This document shows, piece after piece, positions 13,396 to 25,000 of a stretch of DNA of 64,000 bases. Position 1 is the first letter of the stretch, and every line of letters starts with the position of its first letter. The position numbers and the translations under genes are program-made. Location of the stretch: assembly GCA_030248295.1 (NCBI GenBank), contig JASANH010001188.1, forward strand, positions 281,757-345,756. Direction: 5' to 3'. The stretch comes from Mesodorylaimus sp. YZB2_4. Taxonomy: Eukaryota > Nematoda > Enoplea > Dorylaimida > Dorylaimidae. Under the pieces are notes generated by a model. That model was not told the origin of the DNA, ran no database searches, and was given only the letters and a program-made list of their open reading frames with translations.

Positions 13396-14190
13396 CGATT
13401 CAAAATTTGGTATGGACGAAATACAGATATTGGATGTGCAGCCTCCTATCCGAGGGTCACACCTTCTCGCACTCACTCGACTCGGGGTCTGTTGTCGGAC
13501 TGGAGGCGGGAGGGGATTCGACTACTCCTTGCAGACACGGCCCGACCAGTACAGAAAGAGTTGGCTGGCTTGTTATTCGAGTTGTAGGAACAAGTGCTAA
13601 ATTTTTCAAGAAACCGTCTTACACCTCGCCTTGGTCGTCTTAAGCGGATGGGCCGGGCTTATACGTGTGCAATGGCACGGTTTTATGCGCTTTTCAGTCC
13701 CCTGGCCTCCAAGCGTAAACAATGCCCCGGGCGGGAGTCTCGAAAAACGGAGACGGTTTACGTTGGGGCTATTAGCCACTTCCCAGACCCTGTTGCGCAG
13801 CTTTATCTGCCATACGGCCAGCACGCCCTGGTGCATTCCCTGGACTAGCCTAAGCTACCCAACCATTCGGACACCCATAGCAAATCGGAACATCTGTTTT
13901 AGGCACTATCTCGAAGTCTGCTGCACCGGTGGAGAGGGGCGGTGGCATGTAGCTGCTTTTTCCTTGCACCTTTGTTATCAGCCCAGGGATTTCCAATTTC
14001 TCCTGGCTATAGGACAAAATGCAGAACACTATGGCGATAAGAAAAGCACGCTTAAAGAGTTTTCACATGTTTTTCACCTAATCTTATTTTGTACCGCTTA
14101 TAAGTGCCAAGTCTACGCAAACTAACTGTGCACATATTGCTTTGTATCCTTTGAATACTCCTTTGGACATACTGTAGATTGGATTGGATT
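13396..14190. other. intergenic, upstream of the collagen gene
   Basis: This holds the presumed collagen promoter in its left part. Open frames of 76-164 codons occur on both strands from 13606 to 14125 but show no recognisable motif. A short GTTGCGCAGCTTTAT string near 13790 recurs near 19734, which suggests repeat content. Confidence 0.4.
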
Positions 14191-14194
14191 GTAC

Positions 14195-16130
14195 ATCCTG
14201 ACCAAACCTGCTCTGTACCAAAAAGGGACATCCGAGATGGTTTACTAACGCTCTACAACGCAGTGGAATATATAAAATAGAAGGAAATATCCGCCTTAAT
14301 TTTGTCACTTGGCCACATGTCAGCCTTTGACATAATCGAATGGGAATATGTATTCCGTGTTTCGGATTTTTTTGAATTGGGTCCTGTATTTCAGCAGTGG
14401 GTTCACCTTATCTGTAAAACGGCTTTAGTAACTTCATCAGTTCAGGTAAACGGTTGTGTGTCAGGGGCATTGTGCAGGGTTGCCCCCTGTCTGCATTGCG
14501 CTACGTGCTAGTGTCTGAAACGGTAACGAATTGCATAAGGAGGGACATGGCTGTGACTGGAATTGACTTGGTTGGGGAACATCTCAAATTGCGCAACTAT
14601 GCAGATGACACAAATTTTCTACTCTCTGATTGTGGTTTTCTAAAAGAAAGAGAAGGGATGGAGATAGCTGTAAACTGGGATGGTGTCCGAAACCACATAG
14701 GCACGCTAGGAAACATGACACCACACAATGACATGTCCTATTTCGGTGGGGTATACGTGCCTAATACTTATTTCTTGTCCAAACTTTGGTACTTAGCATC
14801 AGTGATTGCACCAAAAGATGATTTGCAACGGTTTGCTGAGACACATATGGATTCATATCTCAGGCATCCGGCCAAGCAGAATGTAATAAACAAGCGCATT
14901 TTGAAAAGGACCAAAGAGCAAGGAGGAGTGGGATACCCTGGCTTTAAAATTGAGCTAGCCAAAAAGAACCCAGACCATACAAGTGCAAGCCCTTATATCC
15001 AGAAGTTCACGCAGTCCTGTAAAGGCGTGGCTAATCCACTTCCAGTATGAATTGCACAGTGCACACGCGGAATAGACATGCCATCATGTGCGTGGCTAAA
15101 TGGTCATTGGCTACAAGGAAACTATTATGCTACCATGAATAGGCTATGACTAGGTAGTCCGTTACCTTATTTGCACAATGAGTATGCACGCGTGTGAATG
15201 AAATTTGCGTCTGCTTTACACTCCAGCCATGATTTCACAGGTTGCTCCATGGTTTTTTTGTCACGTACCAAAGTGTTTGAGTATTTGATTATGATTTTTC
15301 CAGGATGTAGATACTTTTTTGATTAAATGGTTATACGGAAAAAAAATGACTAATGAGCCCAGGATTTATGGCGCCGGCGATGTAGGCGGGAATGAAAACA
15401 TAAAAAAGCATAAACTAATCCTGACTAAAGGAAAAACAGGTGCTCACACAAAATGCGTCTGTTGCGTCTGGACTAAACCAAAACAAGTGCAATTGACAGT
15501 CGACACTCGAAAATCGAGCATACAACAAATGAAGCATGGAAAAAGCAAGCTTTTGTACAGACGCATGCTTGAGAAAATGGTGGGCAAGGCCACAATGGCG
15601 ATGGAGGAATATTGGAGGGAGAAATTTGGGAAAGGATCGATTGACTTTAGTGCATATTGGAGACTAAATACAACAAAGCACGTCGATGGTCTAACACAAA
15701 GCACACATTACTCCCTTCTGTACAAAGGATTGTATACAAGGAGCAGAGTGTCCAAGTTTACAGATGTTACTTCAAACTGTAAGTACTGGACAGAGCTGGC
15801 TGGCTAGGATAAATACGAAGACGTTTAATATGTTTTTGTCGAAAGTCACAAAGTTCAGGTTTTTTTGGGACAGGGTGAATGTATTTATTCAGGAAATTGA
15901 CCAGACCGTCACTCTGAACCATGAAAGCATGATTTTCGGAGTGACTGGCGGAAAATCCTCACATTTGAAGATGATTGTAAACTCGATTTTACAATCAGCG
16001 CAGGAATGCATTTGGTTTGCTAGAATGGATTGAGGAAAAGAACTCAGACACTGACCTTTGGGTTTCACTTTTAAAGCGAAACCGACTGTTGTTTAAAAGA
16101 GCTAGGTATTTTGTAGATATTTGTTGGGGT
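14195..16130 (+). pseudogene. decayed Tx1/L1-like LINE, ORF2 remnant
   Basis: The sequence follows the reverse transcriptase of the near-intact LINE at 37.85-43.1 kb, beginning at the palm motif before GRDIRDG and continuing through HMSAFDIIEWEY and NYADDTNFLLSD. It then passes the later domains (YFLSKLWYLASVIAP, AYWRLNTTKHVDGLT) to near the ORF2 C-terminus. It is broken by stop codons, frameshifts and deletions: one stop falls at about 14278, and sequence after the YADD box is missing. It lacks ORF1 and the endonuclease, as expected of a 5'-truncated insertion. Divergence from the 38-kb element is clearly higher than between the 17.4-kb and 45.6-kb copies, so it is an older or separate subfamily. 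Confidence 0.85.
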
Positions 16131-16227
16131 TTATACGGAGATTTGTAGATCCTGTTTGTAGATACTGATTAAATCTGAGAAAATCGAACGACACTGTCGT
16201 TTCATGGTCCTGAATGGGCAATCAAGG

Positions 16228-17255
16228 ATGCTGACGACGTCAATGGGGACAAAGAGGACAAAGACGCCTCTGGCCAGTCCGCATTGACCTCGTCTGAGCA
16301 GGGTGTCGCCCCAGCCTATATAAGGGAGGGGATCCGAGGGGCAGTCATTCCACCTTCCTTTCTTCCCCAGCCTCCGTGGCGGAATTTTGTGCCTCTGTCG
16401 GGCTGGGACCGACTGCTGCGGTCGGAACTGTGGTCGTGTCGGACGTGCATCGTACTCTTGGTTCGTTGCACATTCGCCACAGGCCTGGAGTTCTGGTCGG
16501 CCGAGCGGAATGAGGGACGGCTGGTCGGGCCAGTTCGGGTTTTTGGTGTTGTGTCCAGTCATCACAGCCTGCAATGGCCTGCACCAGTCCTCCCACTCAT
16601 GTCTTCCCTCTCACTCGCGGCCCGTTCGGGGTGTGTGTTTGGTCGTGGGGAGACGAGTCATGACTAGACCCACACTCCGCACGGTCCTCGGACCCATCTG
16701 CTTGTGTGGCCAGTGCAATGTGTGGACGTGGTCATATTGCACCAGTTCCAGGCCGGGGCGAGTGCACACCGAGTCAGCTCGGACCTCGTTGCGTGCATGT
16801 CAGCTCGGTGGCGGGGTCTGGTCGTCACCGAAGCTGAGCATTCACGCATCGAGGCCTCGAAACCCGACATTCGTGCAGGCTGGCCACCCTCGTGGGCGTG
16901 TTTCTGGTCGTGCGGGATTCAGTCATGACTAGAGCCACACTCACCAGGGCGGCCAGCACTCCCTCGAATGCGAGGTGGGAACGTGAATTTGTGCCTCGGT
17001 CAGCGTGCCTGACGAGCTCACCGGGTTCAAATTCATTTTTTCGTCTCGTTGGTCCGTTGCGGGAAAAGCTTTTTTGAGCGTTTGTCCTCTCCCAAGCGTA
17101 TTTCCGGTGATGCTGTCCTCGTTCATGACCAGTCGTATGCTCGGTGGCAAGGATCAATGCACATGCGGGGTCGAATAGTGAATTTGTTCCTCGGTCAGCC
17201 AGTTTCAGAGCTCACCGGGTTCAAATTCATCCTTCCTCCTTGTAAAATCAGCGTT
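16228..17255 (+). repeat. GC-rich interspersed repeat with TATA box, copy A
   Basis: About 1.03 kb, related over its length to the reverse complement of 44040-45145. It opens with TGACGACGTCAATGG, passes a CTATATAAGGG box, and contains two similar GTCATGACTAGA-type subrepeats (near 16656 and 16923). It ends with two copies of a CTCACCGGGTTCAAATTC segment (near 17018 and 17211). Long open frames inside (up to 181 codons) differ between the copies and look incidental. It could be the control region of a retroelement or a composite SINE; no protein domain was found. Confidence 0.75.
16317..16324 (+). promoter_or_regulatory. TATA-like box in repeat copy A
   Basis: TATATAAG followed by GGAGGGG, in a GC-rich setting, about 85 nt after a CRE-like GACGTCA. 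The same box is kept in the inverted copy at 45053-45060, which supports a promoter role in the parent element. Confidence 0.5.
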
Positions 17256-17434
17256 GGAACGCAGAATTCTGCGCATGCACTTGAACTTTGCACTTGCTCT
17301 TTAAGATTCTTGCTGATTAAGAAATTAAGGATACCGGTAAATGTATACTGCAATCTACACATTCAATGTAATAAAACCCCAGTTTTTATGGAATTACCAT
17401 GGTTCCATGCCAGGATTTTGGCAAAGGAACAATA

Positions 17435-17715
17435 TTACGGGGACTATCCAGACGTGAATACCAAGGTTCTAGCTTTCAGATTGATGCTTCTTCTACGTAG
17501 GCTGACTGCACAGCAGGATGCTGCGTGGGGTGCGTGCTTTGTTTTTTTCTATGAGAGTGCGATATGCGAGCCTGAACCAATTGGACAGCATAATGGTCCC
17601 CCAGCTGTACAGGGATATACGCAGGGCTTTGAACACGTCAAGACCAAGCTGCTGTATGAGCACATGATGGAAAAGAAGGCGGGGAAATACATAATAGGAA
17701 TTTAAGGGAATAGGA
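17435..17715 (+). pseudogene. short LINE ORF2 fragment
   Basis: Closely matches 45620-45930, with only scattered differences, starting at NYPDVNTKVLAF-like coding and running to the HMMEKK segment, after which it ends in an A-rich tail near 17720-17765. One stretch present in the 45-kb copy (the VGLDTRTYPI region) is missing, so this is an internally deleted, 5'-truncated copy. Confidence 0.8.
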
Positions 17716-17774
17716 AAAGAATATACTAAACAAAAACAAAAATAATAAAAAATAAAAATTAAAAAGCATATTGA

Positions 17775-17870
17775 CTCGTATAGTGAATTTGTTCCTCGGT
17801 CAGCCATATTCAGAGCTCACCGGGTTCGAATTCATCCTTTTTCCTTGCAAAATCAGCGTTATCCACTCCG
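17775..17870 (+). repeat. partial copy of the CTCACCGGGTTC repeat segment
   Basis: About 90 nt matching 17172-17255 (GTGAATTTGTTCCTCGGTCAGCC then CTCACCGGGTTCGAATTC), placed right after the A-rich tail of the LINE fragment. The GGTTCGAATTC core resembles a tRNA B box, so the segment may be the RNA polymerase III part of a SINE-like unit. Confidence 0.6.
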
Positions 17871-18347
17871 GAACGAAAACTTGTGTGTTTGAAAACATTG
17901 GTTGAAAAGATTGTTGGTTGGAAAAATCAGCTCGCCCTGAATTTTTCAAACTCTTTTAGCATCGAGTAGGTCCAGGCTGTACATCTAACTTGTGGCATGG
18001 CAGCTGTGGCCTTTGTCCTCTTATAGCAACTTATAGTTGTATAGTAGAAATAACTAGCTACTCTGAACGCCACTGGCCACGACAGAACACCCGCAGCCTG
18101 AAGGCGGAAGCAGCCTCGGCCCAAGCATGCATCGTTTACCAATTCGTATTCTGTAAAATTTCAATTCCCCGCCATTTCAATATCCTTCTTTTCTCCTCGC
18201 AATTTTCACACCATTGCAGCCGTGTTTGCGCACTGGCCAAACAATCACATGAGTCGCCACCCGGCAGCCTGGCTGGTAAGCAGGCCTAGCGGCGTAGAGA
18301 AACACATTTCCTCTGAGTGATCCTATTGCAGATCGTGCAGATTGCAG

Positions 18348-18926
18348 ATGATGGCTTTTCTCGATCCACCACCCACACCGCCAGATTGGCTAAAAACTTC
18401 ATTGCTTTGTCAATTTTTCTTTTCCTTCTCTTTGGCTGTGGCTGGCTTTTGCCACTTTGCTGCGCACGGCGTTTTTAGCAGACTTTTTACTGGTATATAT
18501 GTGGGCCTGCTCACAGCATTGGCCACTTATTTCGAGAAATGGATTCTGCAGAGAACATCGAAAACTGGTGTGAGCTATTCAATCAATCAACTACGTGCTT
18601 GTCAAGTGTTGGCCGTGCTGGCCCTGTTGTTGTGTTCAATCAACGTGCCCCTGGTTTCCCTGTTCAGCATGGCTTACGGCGATGCATTTGGGCGTCCACT
18701 CGACCCGAATGCTCCTTACTGTTTCTTATGCATGGACTATTATTACGGATTGCAAGGGGCCAATATGCCAGCTCTGATTTGTGATGCGGCCTTGTTACTG
18801 TTCGCCATGATCACTTCCTTATTGTTATCAGCCAGCGGGTCCTATTACTGGACATTGATCATCAGTGATCGATTGTGGATGATCGATCGTGCCCCTTATC
18901 AGCCCACGCAGGGCGACCGAATATGA
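18348..18926 (+). CDS. predicted four-helix membrane protein, family unknown
   Basis: An intact 192-residue frame. The ATG at 18348 (with another immediately after) follows an acceptor-like TATTGCAG, so an untranslated or upstream exon is possible. A Pro-rich cytosolic-looking N-terminus (PPPTPPDW) is followed by four hydrophobic segments near residues 17-38, 41-58, 80-105 and 133-158. A loop between the third and fourth holds a CFLCMDYYYG cluster, and the C-terminus is polar. The layout is tetraspan-like (MARVEL, claudin or CD20-type topology), but I see no diagnostic motif of any of these. The length, hydrophobic pattern and absence of stops make a real gene likely. Confidence 0.6.
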   Translation: MMAFLDPPPTPPDWLKTSLLCQFFFSFSLAVAGFCHFAAHGVFSRLFTGIYVGLLTALATYFEKWILQRTSKTGVSYSINQLRACQVLAVLALLLCSINVPLVSLFSMAYGDAFGRPLDPNAPYCFLCMDYYYGLQGANMPALICDAALLLFAMITSLLLSASGSYYWTLIISDRLWMIDRAPYQPTQGDRI

Positions 18927-19756
18927 AGACAGTGGGAGGGCATTCCTTTGGTGATAACGCTTGATCACTTACATAATCACGAAATTTCTATCACGAGGTG
19001 GTAAGAATATTGTAGTTTATGGAGCTTGCGCCCTTTGATTGCGCCTTATGCCCGTGTGTGTAGTTTTAAGAAATGTGCATGATCCTTGACTGTCACCAAA
19101 TATATTATATTCTCTTGACACAACCGCCTTGCCAAGTTACGCTGTAATTCGTGTGTTGATACTTTGGTTTATGGTAAACGACAAGAGGTGGGTGTACGAA
19201 GAATAAGCCGACTTGCGGACCAGACCAAGTCGGGTCGCAATCTATGCAAACAACAGACAAGCTGGCGAGTGGGCTGGCTTGGACTCGGCATCACTGTGAT
19301 AACAGTGTTTGGCAGGGACTGATGATAAAGGCAGCAGCTCAAAAACATTTACTCACCGAGGTCGAGAAAGAAACTTATCCTCCAGTCTGGAGCGATATTC
19401 ACGCAATGCAGTCCAGTCTAGTGAAGGTGAAACGCAAATCGGGAAGGCATTAGCCAATGAAAAAGGCCATGAATACGGCCCAAGAAGTCAGGGATCGTAC
19501 TCTCGTAGTTTGCTCAATGAGCAGCTTCTTCCTCCTCTTCTGTATTAGACATCATGACTGTGCCCACGTATTAAGGACAAGTCATCGGACTGAAGTACAA
19601 AGGTAGCCCAACCGACCCAGAGGCGCTTTAATGTATGAGAGATATGAAAGGCATGTGTTCTCTATCACTCGAGTGCGCTGTATGGTGCTTGTCTATGGAT
19701 AAAGTATGACACGACACGACATGACATGCCTTGTTGCGCAGCTTTATATTGCGTGT
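18927..19756. other. intergenic
   Basis: Nothing recognisable beyond short open frames. It contains a GACACGAC / GACATGAC-type run near 19705-19730 and the recurring GTTGCGCAGCTTTAT string near 19734. Confidence 0.4.
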
Positions 19757-20517
19757 CCAAAGTTTCTAGCTTGATTTTTTTCAAGATCAAAAAAGTAGGT
19801 TTTGAAAAATCAAATTTTTAAGATCTTGATTTTTTTCAAGTTTTGAAGTTTAATCGGGTGAGATATACTGCTTTGATGCCTGGCCATCTGTTCGAGGTCG
19901 GGAATTCCTGGCTTTTAATTACAAGCTTCGTGGTACTGTATTTCCAGCGCAGGCTCTCCCTAAAAGGACAATTCTGTCGCGAGTGTGGCCAATTCGCGGC
20001 AGGGCAACTATGTAGGACTACAAGGAACTACACGTCCTAGCGCATCCAATACGTTTGGCACCCGATGTTGATTGTTATTGCTGTATACCCGCTAGAAATA
20101 GGAGCTTACAATTCGAGCTACCGTTACTTTGGTCCAGTGGGATAGAGAGTAATCTGGAAGCAGTTACCCGTATTTCCTGTACCAGCTGGTGATACCAGTA
20201 TTTATGGCGGCTGTGTTCTGGCAAGCGGCTTTTGAGCAAGACAACGCAAAGATGACACAACGCAAAAACAATTGATGAAGCCAGTTACCGCTCACAAAGC
20301 ATTTGGCTTCATGAACTGCCCTTGCAGCCAAGTAAGACATCACCAAAGCGGAATTGCCTTCTCCCGTTTTCTCAGGCCGTCCTTAAAACGATAAACGCGC
20401 GGGTAGCCATAAAAACAGTAAATCTCACCTGTTGAAAACATGAAAAAATCAAGATTTTAAAAACTTGGTTTTTAAAAACTTTTTTTGATCTTGAAGAAAT
20501 CAAACTAGAAACTTTGG
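19757..20517. mobile_element. non-autonomous element with long terminal inverted repeats
   Basis: The outer ends are inverted copies of each other. CCAAAGTTTCTAG then TTGATTT...CAAGATCAAAAAA at 19757-19847 is mirrored by TTTTTTTGATCTTG... and CTAGAAACTTTGG at about 20430-20517. The arms are about 90 nt and AT-rich; the 580-nt interior is of normal composition and holds only short open frames. This layout fits a MITE or a deleted cut-and-paste transposon. I could not identify target-site duplications with confidence, and no transposase is encoded. Confidence 0.6.
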
Positions 20518-21147
20518 TGCTTCAAAATTTTTTTCAAGTCCATGTGTTTCAAACTGAAAAAATCAAAATTGAGAAAAATCTTGATTTTGTCACTTGTGGT
20601 ACAGCGTAGTACGGAGTTGTTGCAGTAGCGCGCCAGGTTGTGCGAGGGTCTATTACGGAGTCATCTTGAGCGCAATTCGTCAGTCCAACATCGTGGACCA
20701 CGATTGCTGTCGACGAAAAGATTCTCTTGCCGTATCTCTCGGCTGATATGCTTGGTATTCCAATAAGACGAACCACGTTTAACCGGTATATTCCTTGCTC
20801 GCGCTGGATGGGTAAGACTTGTTGAGGGTAACCGGATTTCGTGGATCCATACGCGCCGAGAGTAGCCATCATCTAGCTCTACACAGCCTCATCATACAAC
20901 AAACAAATGAATTCAAAAATACATAGTTTGTGTGTACATGGTTTCCATGCAAATTGTCAAATTATGTACAGTAATTAGCTTTAAGATCTTTTCAACAAAA
21001 TTAATGTTTTTTTGGGCTCTGCTCTCCATCCTCGCCTTAGCCAGCCTAATTGGGAGCAGGACTTCCGGCATACTGCATATACATAAGTCTGTCCCTACCT
21101 ATTTAAATGTATATAACGCGCGCGCGAAAAAGAGTTACTGTATTATT
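20518..21147. other. no confident gene
   Basis: A 107-codon frame on the minus strand (20549-20872) has no recognisable domain. The AT-rich stretch at 20520-20590 repeats pieces of the neighbouring inverted-repeat arm (AAAAAATCAAA, AAATCTTGATTTT). Confidence 0.35.
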
Positions 21148-21313
21148 TCATGTTCATGTTCATGTTTTACCACATCACCAAACGCTTATGCGCACTCGAG
21201 GGTGAAGGGACACATTTTACACGAAATGATTTACCGGCCCGCGAGTCGAACACTCGCCCGTAACAGCGCACCTGGCGTGAGAGGCAGACGCCTAACAACC
21301 AGGCCAAGAGGCC
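21148..21313 (-). repeat. tRNA-derived SINE, copy 1
   Basis: On the minus strand this reads GGCCTCTTGGCCTGGTTG, GGCGTCTGCCTCTCACGCC and then a B-box-like GTTCGACTCGCGGGCC. A non-tRNA tail of about 90 nt follows, with CCCTTCACCCTCGAGTGCGC and GATGTGGTAAAACATGAAC. The copy at 48358-48532 shares the whole unit and the copies at 36218-36285 and 50967-51064 share parts. The tRNA-like head plus unrelated tail and multicopy state identify a SINE and not a working tRNA gene. Confidence 0.75.
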
Positions 21314-21410
21314 GATATATCAGAAATTTTCCTCAACCTCTGCTTGGTGCTAGTCCGCGCACGGGACATCCCTCCTCCTACTGGAGAAGTCACGCGCTTC
21401 CATCACTACG

Positions 21411-21977
21411 CTATTGGGGCGGCAGCGACTGGCGCTCGGTGTAGCTTAATTTATGCTTTGCGAAAGCGATGTTCGGGTAGACATCGACTTTGAAATATTC
21501 CGTAATCTCATCTCCATTATCATGATTAGTGAAAATAAACTCTTCATCATCCTTTAGGTTGCCCCATCGATGCATCTTAGCAGACATGAAATCACGCCGC
21601 GCTATCACCTTGCGACTTTGATATGTTTCTGCGTCCAGAATATCTCCAACGGTTCCAACCTTCTTCTCTTTCTCTGTAGCTTCGACCTTCTCAATAAGCG
21701 TAACGATACTGCGAGACTCCGCTGGCTCAGTTCCCATCGCCGGTTTGTCTTCAAATACGTCAAGTAGAGCATAAGCCTTATGACCCAATCCTCCGCCTGG
21801 AATCGGGGTGGCAGTAACCACTGACACTCGCGCATCACCGAATGGGTGCTTCTTTCCAGAAAGATCAAGCGGTGAAGAGTCGCTCCTTTCTTCTGTAGAG
21901 CGGAAGCCAAAACCTTTTTCATAAATGAAAAATCCAACGCCAACAGCTGGAAGGACGAACCGTGTATTCCTGTCCAT
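21411..21977 (-). CDS. orphan open reading frame, 188 residues
   Basis: A single uninterrupted frame. The first ATG on the minus strand is at 21977, giving an N-terminus with a hydrophobic patch (FVLPAVGVGFFIYEKGFGF). This is followed by a charged, soluble-looking body (EKVEATEKEKKVG, NLKDDEEFIFTNHDNGDE) and the C-terminus SYTERQSLPPQ. I do not recognise a family. Amino-acid composition looks protein-like, not like antisense noise. It may be a short membrane-anchored or secreted protein, or an exon of a longer gene. A SINE lies about 100 nt beyond its stop codon. Confidence 0.4.
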   Translation of the reverse strand: MDRNTRFVLPAVGVGFFIYEKGFGFRSTEERSDSSPLDLSGKKHPFGDARVSVVTATPIPGGGLGHKAYALLDVFEDKPAMGTEPAESRSIVTLIEKVEATEKEKKVGTVGDILDAETYQSRKVIARRDFMSAKMHRWGNLKDDEEFIFTNHDNGDEITEYFKVDVYPNIAFAKHKLSYTERQSLPPQ

Positions 21978-22007
21978 TCCATCAATAAAGACTACATTTG
22001 TATGCAA

Positions 22008-25000
22008 CGATCGTGTTTAATTCGCATTGGTAATCGCTAAAAAATCACTATGTGTAATACTAGGGAAGATCTTCTGAACTGTCGTTCCATATCCTTGGAT
22101 TCCAATCCCATGCAACACATCCCAATCCGGTCGTACTCCAAGAATTTGGTCACTCTCATAAATCATATAGACCAATGGATAATGACTCTTCTTATCTGGG
22201 ATGCCACTATCTCTTGCGCTTATACCTGGCCGAATAGCCGGTCGCGCTTCCGACTTTCCACGCCCAAATCCCTCACCCGATAACCTCCGCCTCTCTCTGA
22301 CGTCGGTTCATTAGAAACGGCCACATCCGCGCAAGTCCAAGGGTCGCTCATCGTCTCAAATACGAGAACTTACCACGCGTGAAGCAAAGTTAGCCCAATA
22401 AATTACAGCTTTGGAAGATTAACTTAGGAGATTATTTAGCCTCGTTGTTTGCCCAGCCTTGTTTTTTTTGCATCGGGATAAATTACCGCTAATCAATCGG
22501 ATTCGGACGACAAGTTTCAGCTCTGCCAGGCAGGAGTTTTAGTGACAATGCGTATGCAGAGAGAACATTACCGGGTTCTCGTAAGGACTGATAGACGAAA
22601 GGGCAGGCAAGCAGAGGCAGGCAGGCCCTCTCTCCGCTATGCCGCCACGCCGCCACGCCACCAGCCTTGTGTTAGTGTGTGCTCTAAGGGCGTTGGACGC
22701 ATTGCCAGTTGATGACCTACAAACAGCGACTAGCCAGGCAAGCAGTTCAGTCGGCTATGCTCACCAGTGTAAGAATGAGTAGGCGACCTTTGCTTCAACG
22801 GACGTGTTTATTCGAGCCTTTCGTTGAAGGAAGAACATTGCAATGCGCGCTGCGATGGTGGTGATAAACCCGAAACTTGCTCTCGCTCCATTTGCACAGA
22901 ACGCATAACTATTTTTGATGGCCCAACAAATGGGGCAACCAGAAAGGCAGCTGTGGCGTTGCTTGTTGTGCACTGGATCGACGACGAAGATACCTCAAGG
23001 TAGAGATACCTACCCTTTTCCTTTTGCGTTTAGCTAACCAAGGAGAGGTGGGTTTGATTTGGTGACTAGTATTAGAAATATCGTGCTGACTTTTATTTCT
23101 TTTTAATAAATGTGTGGTCAAAGTAAAATCTTCCATGAATAAAAGTGGATGCGCAATAGTAAAGTACGCATGAGCAGTGCTGCAGTTTGTAGGCCAAGAG
23201 AGAAGAACGCAAATCAGCTATCGGCTTTGGACTATTGGTCGAGAAGGAACCAATTCGGGTTCTGTCTTTGTTCGACGGCAGTAGAACTGAAAAAGTCGCT
23301 TAGAACAATATCCGTCTGGAAATCGACGCTTATTACGCATCCGAAATCGATTTCAGGGCCGCCTTGATGACCAAATATGTGAAAGAAAGAGAGTATTTAG
23401 AAGCTGTTCGAAAACAGACAAGCAAGGCGATCCAAGATATCGGCCGATCGATTTGCTGGTCGATGGATCGCCTTGCAACGATTCAAGTAGAGCAAACGCC
23501 AACAGACGCGGACTATGCGAGAAAAGCGGAACAACGTCGTGGATTTCCGAATATGCTCGAATTCTCGAACACTAGCAAAATTTGAGCGAGCGAGAGGGCC
23601 GCAACTTATTTTGGATGTTCGAGAATGGTCATCTTTGCAAATGTTTGGCGCAAGTTTGGAGGACTTCTCGGCGCAATGCGGGAACGGTACTTTTGGGGAA
23701 ACATCCCTGGCATGCACGAGAACTCAACCTAAAGAAGTAGGTTAGATGCGTCCAGTTATTTATGTGTTTTTATGATAATGATGATTTTACTTTCAGCTAA
23801 GCTGGTCAACTTCTCAAGTGCTGAAAACGAATGTGATAGACTGAGCAGAATAAAGCATGCCAATGAATCGGAATAAAAGTGTTGTAGAAAGCAAAACGTA
23901 CAGCCACATTTTAAAAAATCGTATCGTCGGATAGCACAAATTTTTGGAACCAATTACGAGGCAATGTCGCTGCGAAGCCCAGTTTTATAATTAAACCGAT
24001 GAAAAATAGAATTACGTATGGGGATGGCTGGTGTTTCTCAACCATGTCACGCTGGACGCTGCCTCTGTCGCCGAATATGGGAGATTGTGTGAAAAGGTTT
24101 GAATGATTTAATCAGCTTCAAGTTTTTCTAAGGAGTTATATGGTTTTTGCATTTGTTGCGGCGGCGTGGAGCAGCTCGAAAAGATTCGTAGTTCGCAAAG
24201 AAGAGGCACGATAGAAAAGGTCGGTCCCTCGAAAACGCACCTAAATGCAGGGACCTTCGAATATAAAGGACTGTGGCCGACGGACCTGAAATGCAGTTTG
24301 CAATGCTACAAATGTGAGCGGATTTTGCAGCGCGGAGCAGCAAAAACTGATCGGGCGAGGATGGACTGAAAATGGACGAAAGTTATTGCTATTTATTCTA
24401 GAACCACGACTGTAACGATATGTTGCTCAGGTCGATGGTGCTTTCTGTAATGGATCATTTCACAGGTTTGTGATGCACTGAAATTTAAATTTCGCGCGCA
24501 CATTTGTGCTTGCTGCTTATGACAATCATAAATGAATAAACGTTCCGGCCAGATACTATGCGCGCAATTAGCGTACTGTAATGCGTGGTGACATCTTTCC
24601 TGTTTTTCCCATCGCTTTATTTACTTTTCTTCCCGCTTCTACGTGGTGTCCCCAGTGTCTCTATGAAATTTTTTTTTGTGCATTATTTAGAAGTGGTCCA
24701 ATAAATGCCTCGAGTATTTTGCGAAAACGTTGTCAATGACGACATGGACTACGATTTTTGGTATGGTTACAGCGCAAAAGCCTTGATATATAAGATCCAG
24801 TTTGTGCACCATGATAATGATACCTGTGTCTGGTGTATTCATGCTACCTTTGCTTGTTAGGGTTAACAGGTAAGTCAACATTGGGTCAAGTTATGCTGAC
24901 TGGTTCCTTGGTCTTCTTTGGTTTTGTGAATTGCACTGTTAACCTTTTGTTGGTATCTCATGCAGTCTACTCGGTGTATCTCGTAGTGTACGGTGCGGTC

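Noticed and set aside
16284..16932. Overlapping frames of 127-181 codons inside the GC-rich repeat
   Set aside because: The counterparts in the inverted copy differ in frame and sequence and no domain is visible. High GC alone gives long open frames.
20549..20872. 107-codon minus frame beside the inverted-repeat element
   Set aside because: No recognised domain; part of it covers a degenerate copy of the AT-rich arm.
21230..21310. Possible functional tRNA gene on the minus strand
   Set aside because: The acceptor and anticodon stems do not pair, and several copies share the same unrelated tail, so it is a SINE.
24166..24369. Possible small zinc-finger protein (C..CYKC pattern)
   Set aside because: Too few spaced Cys/His residues to fit FLYWCH, BED or another finger family.
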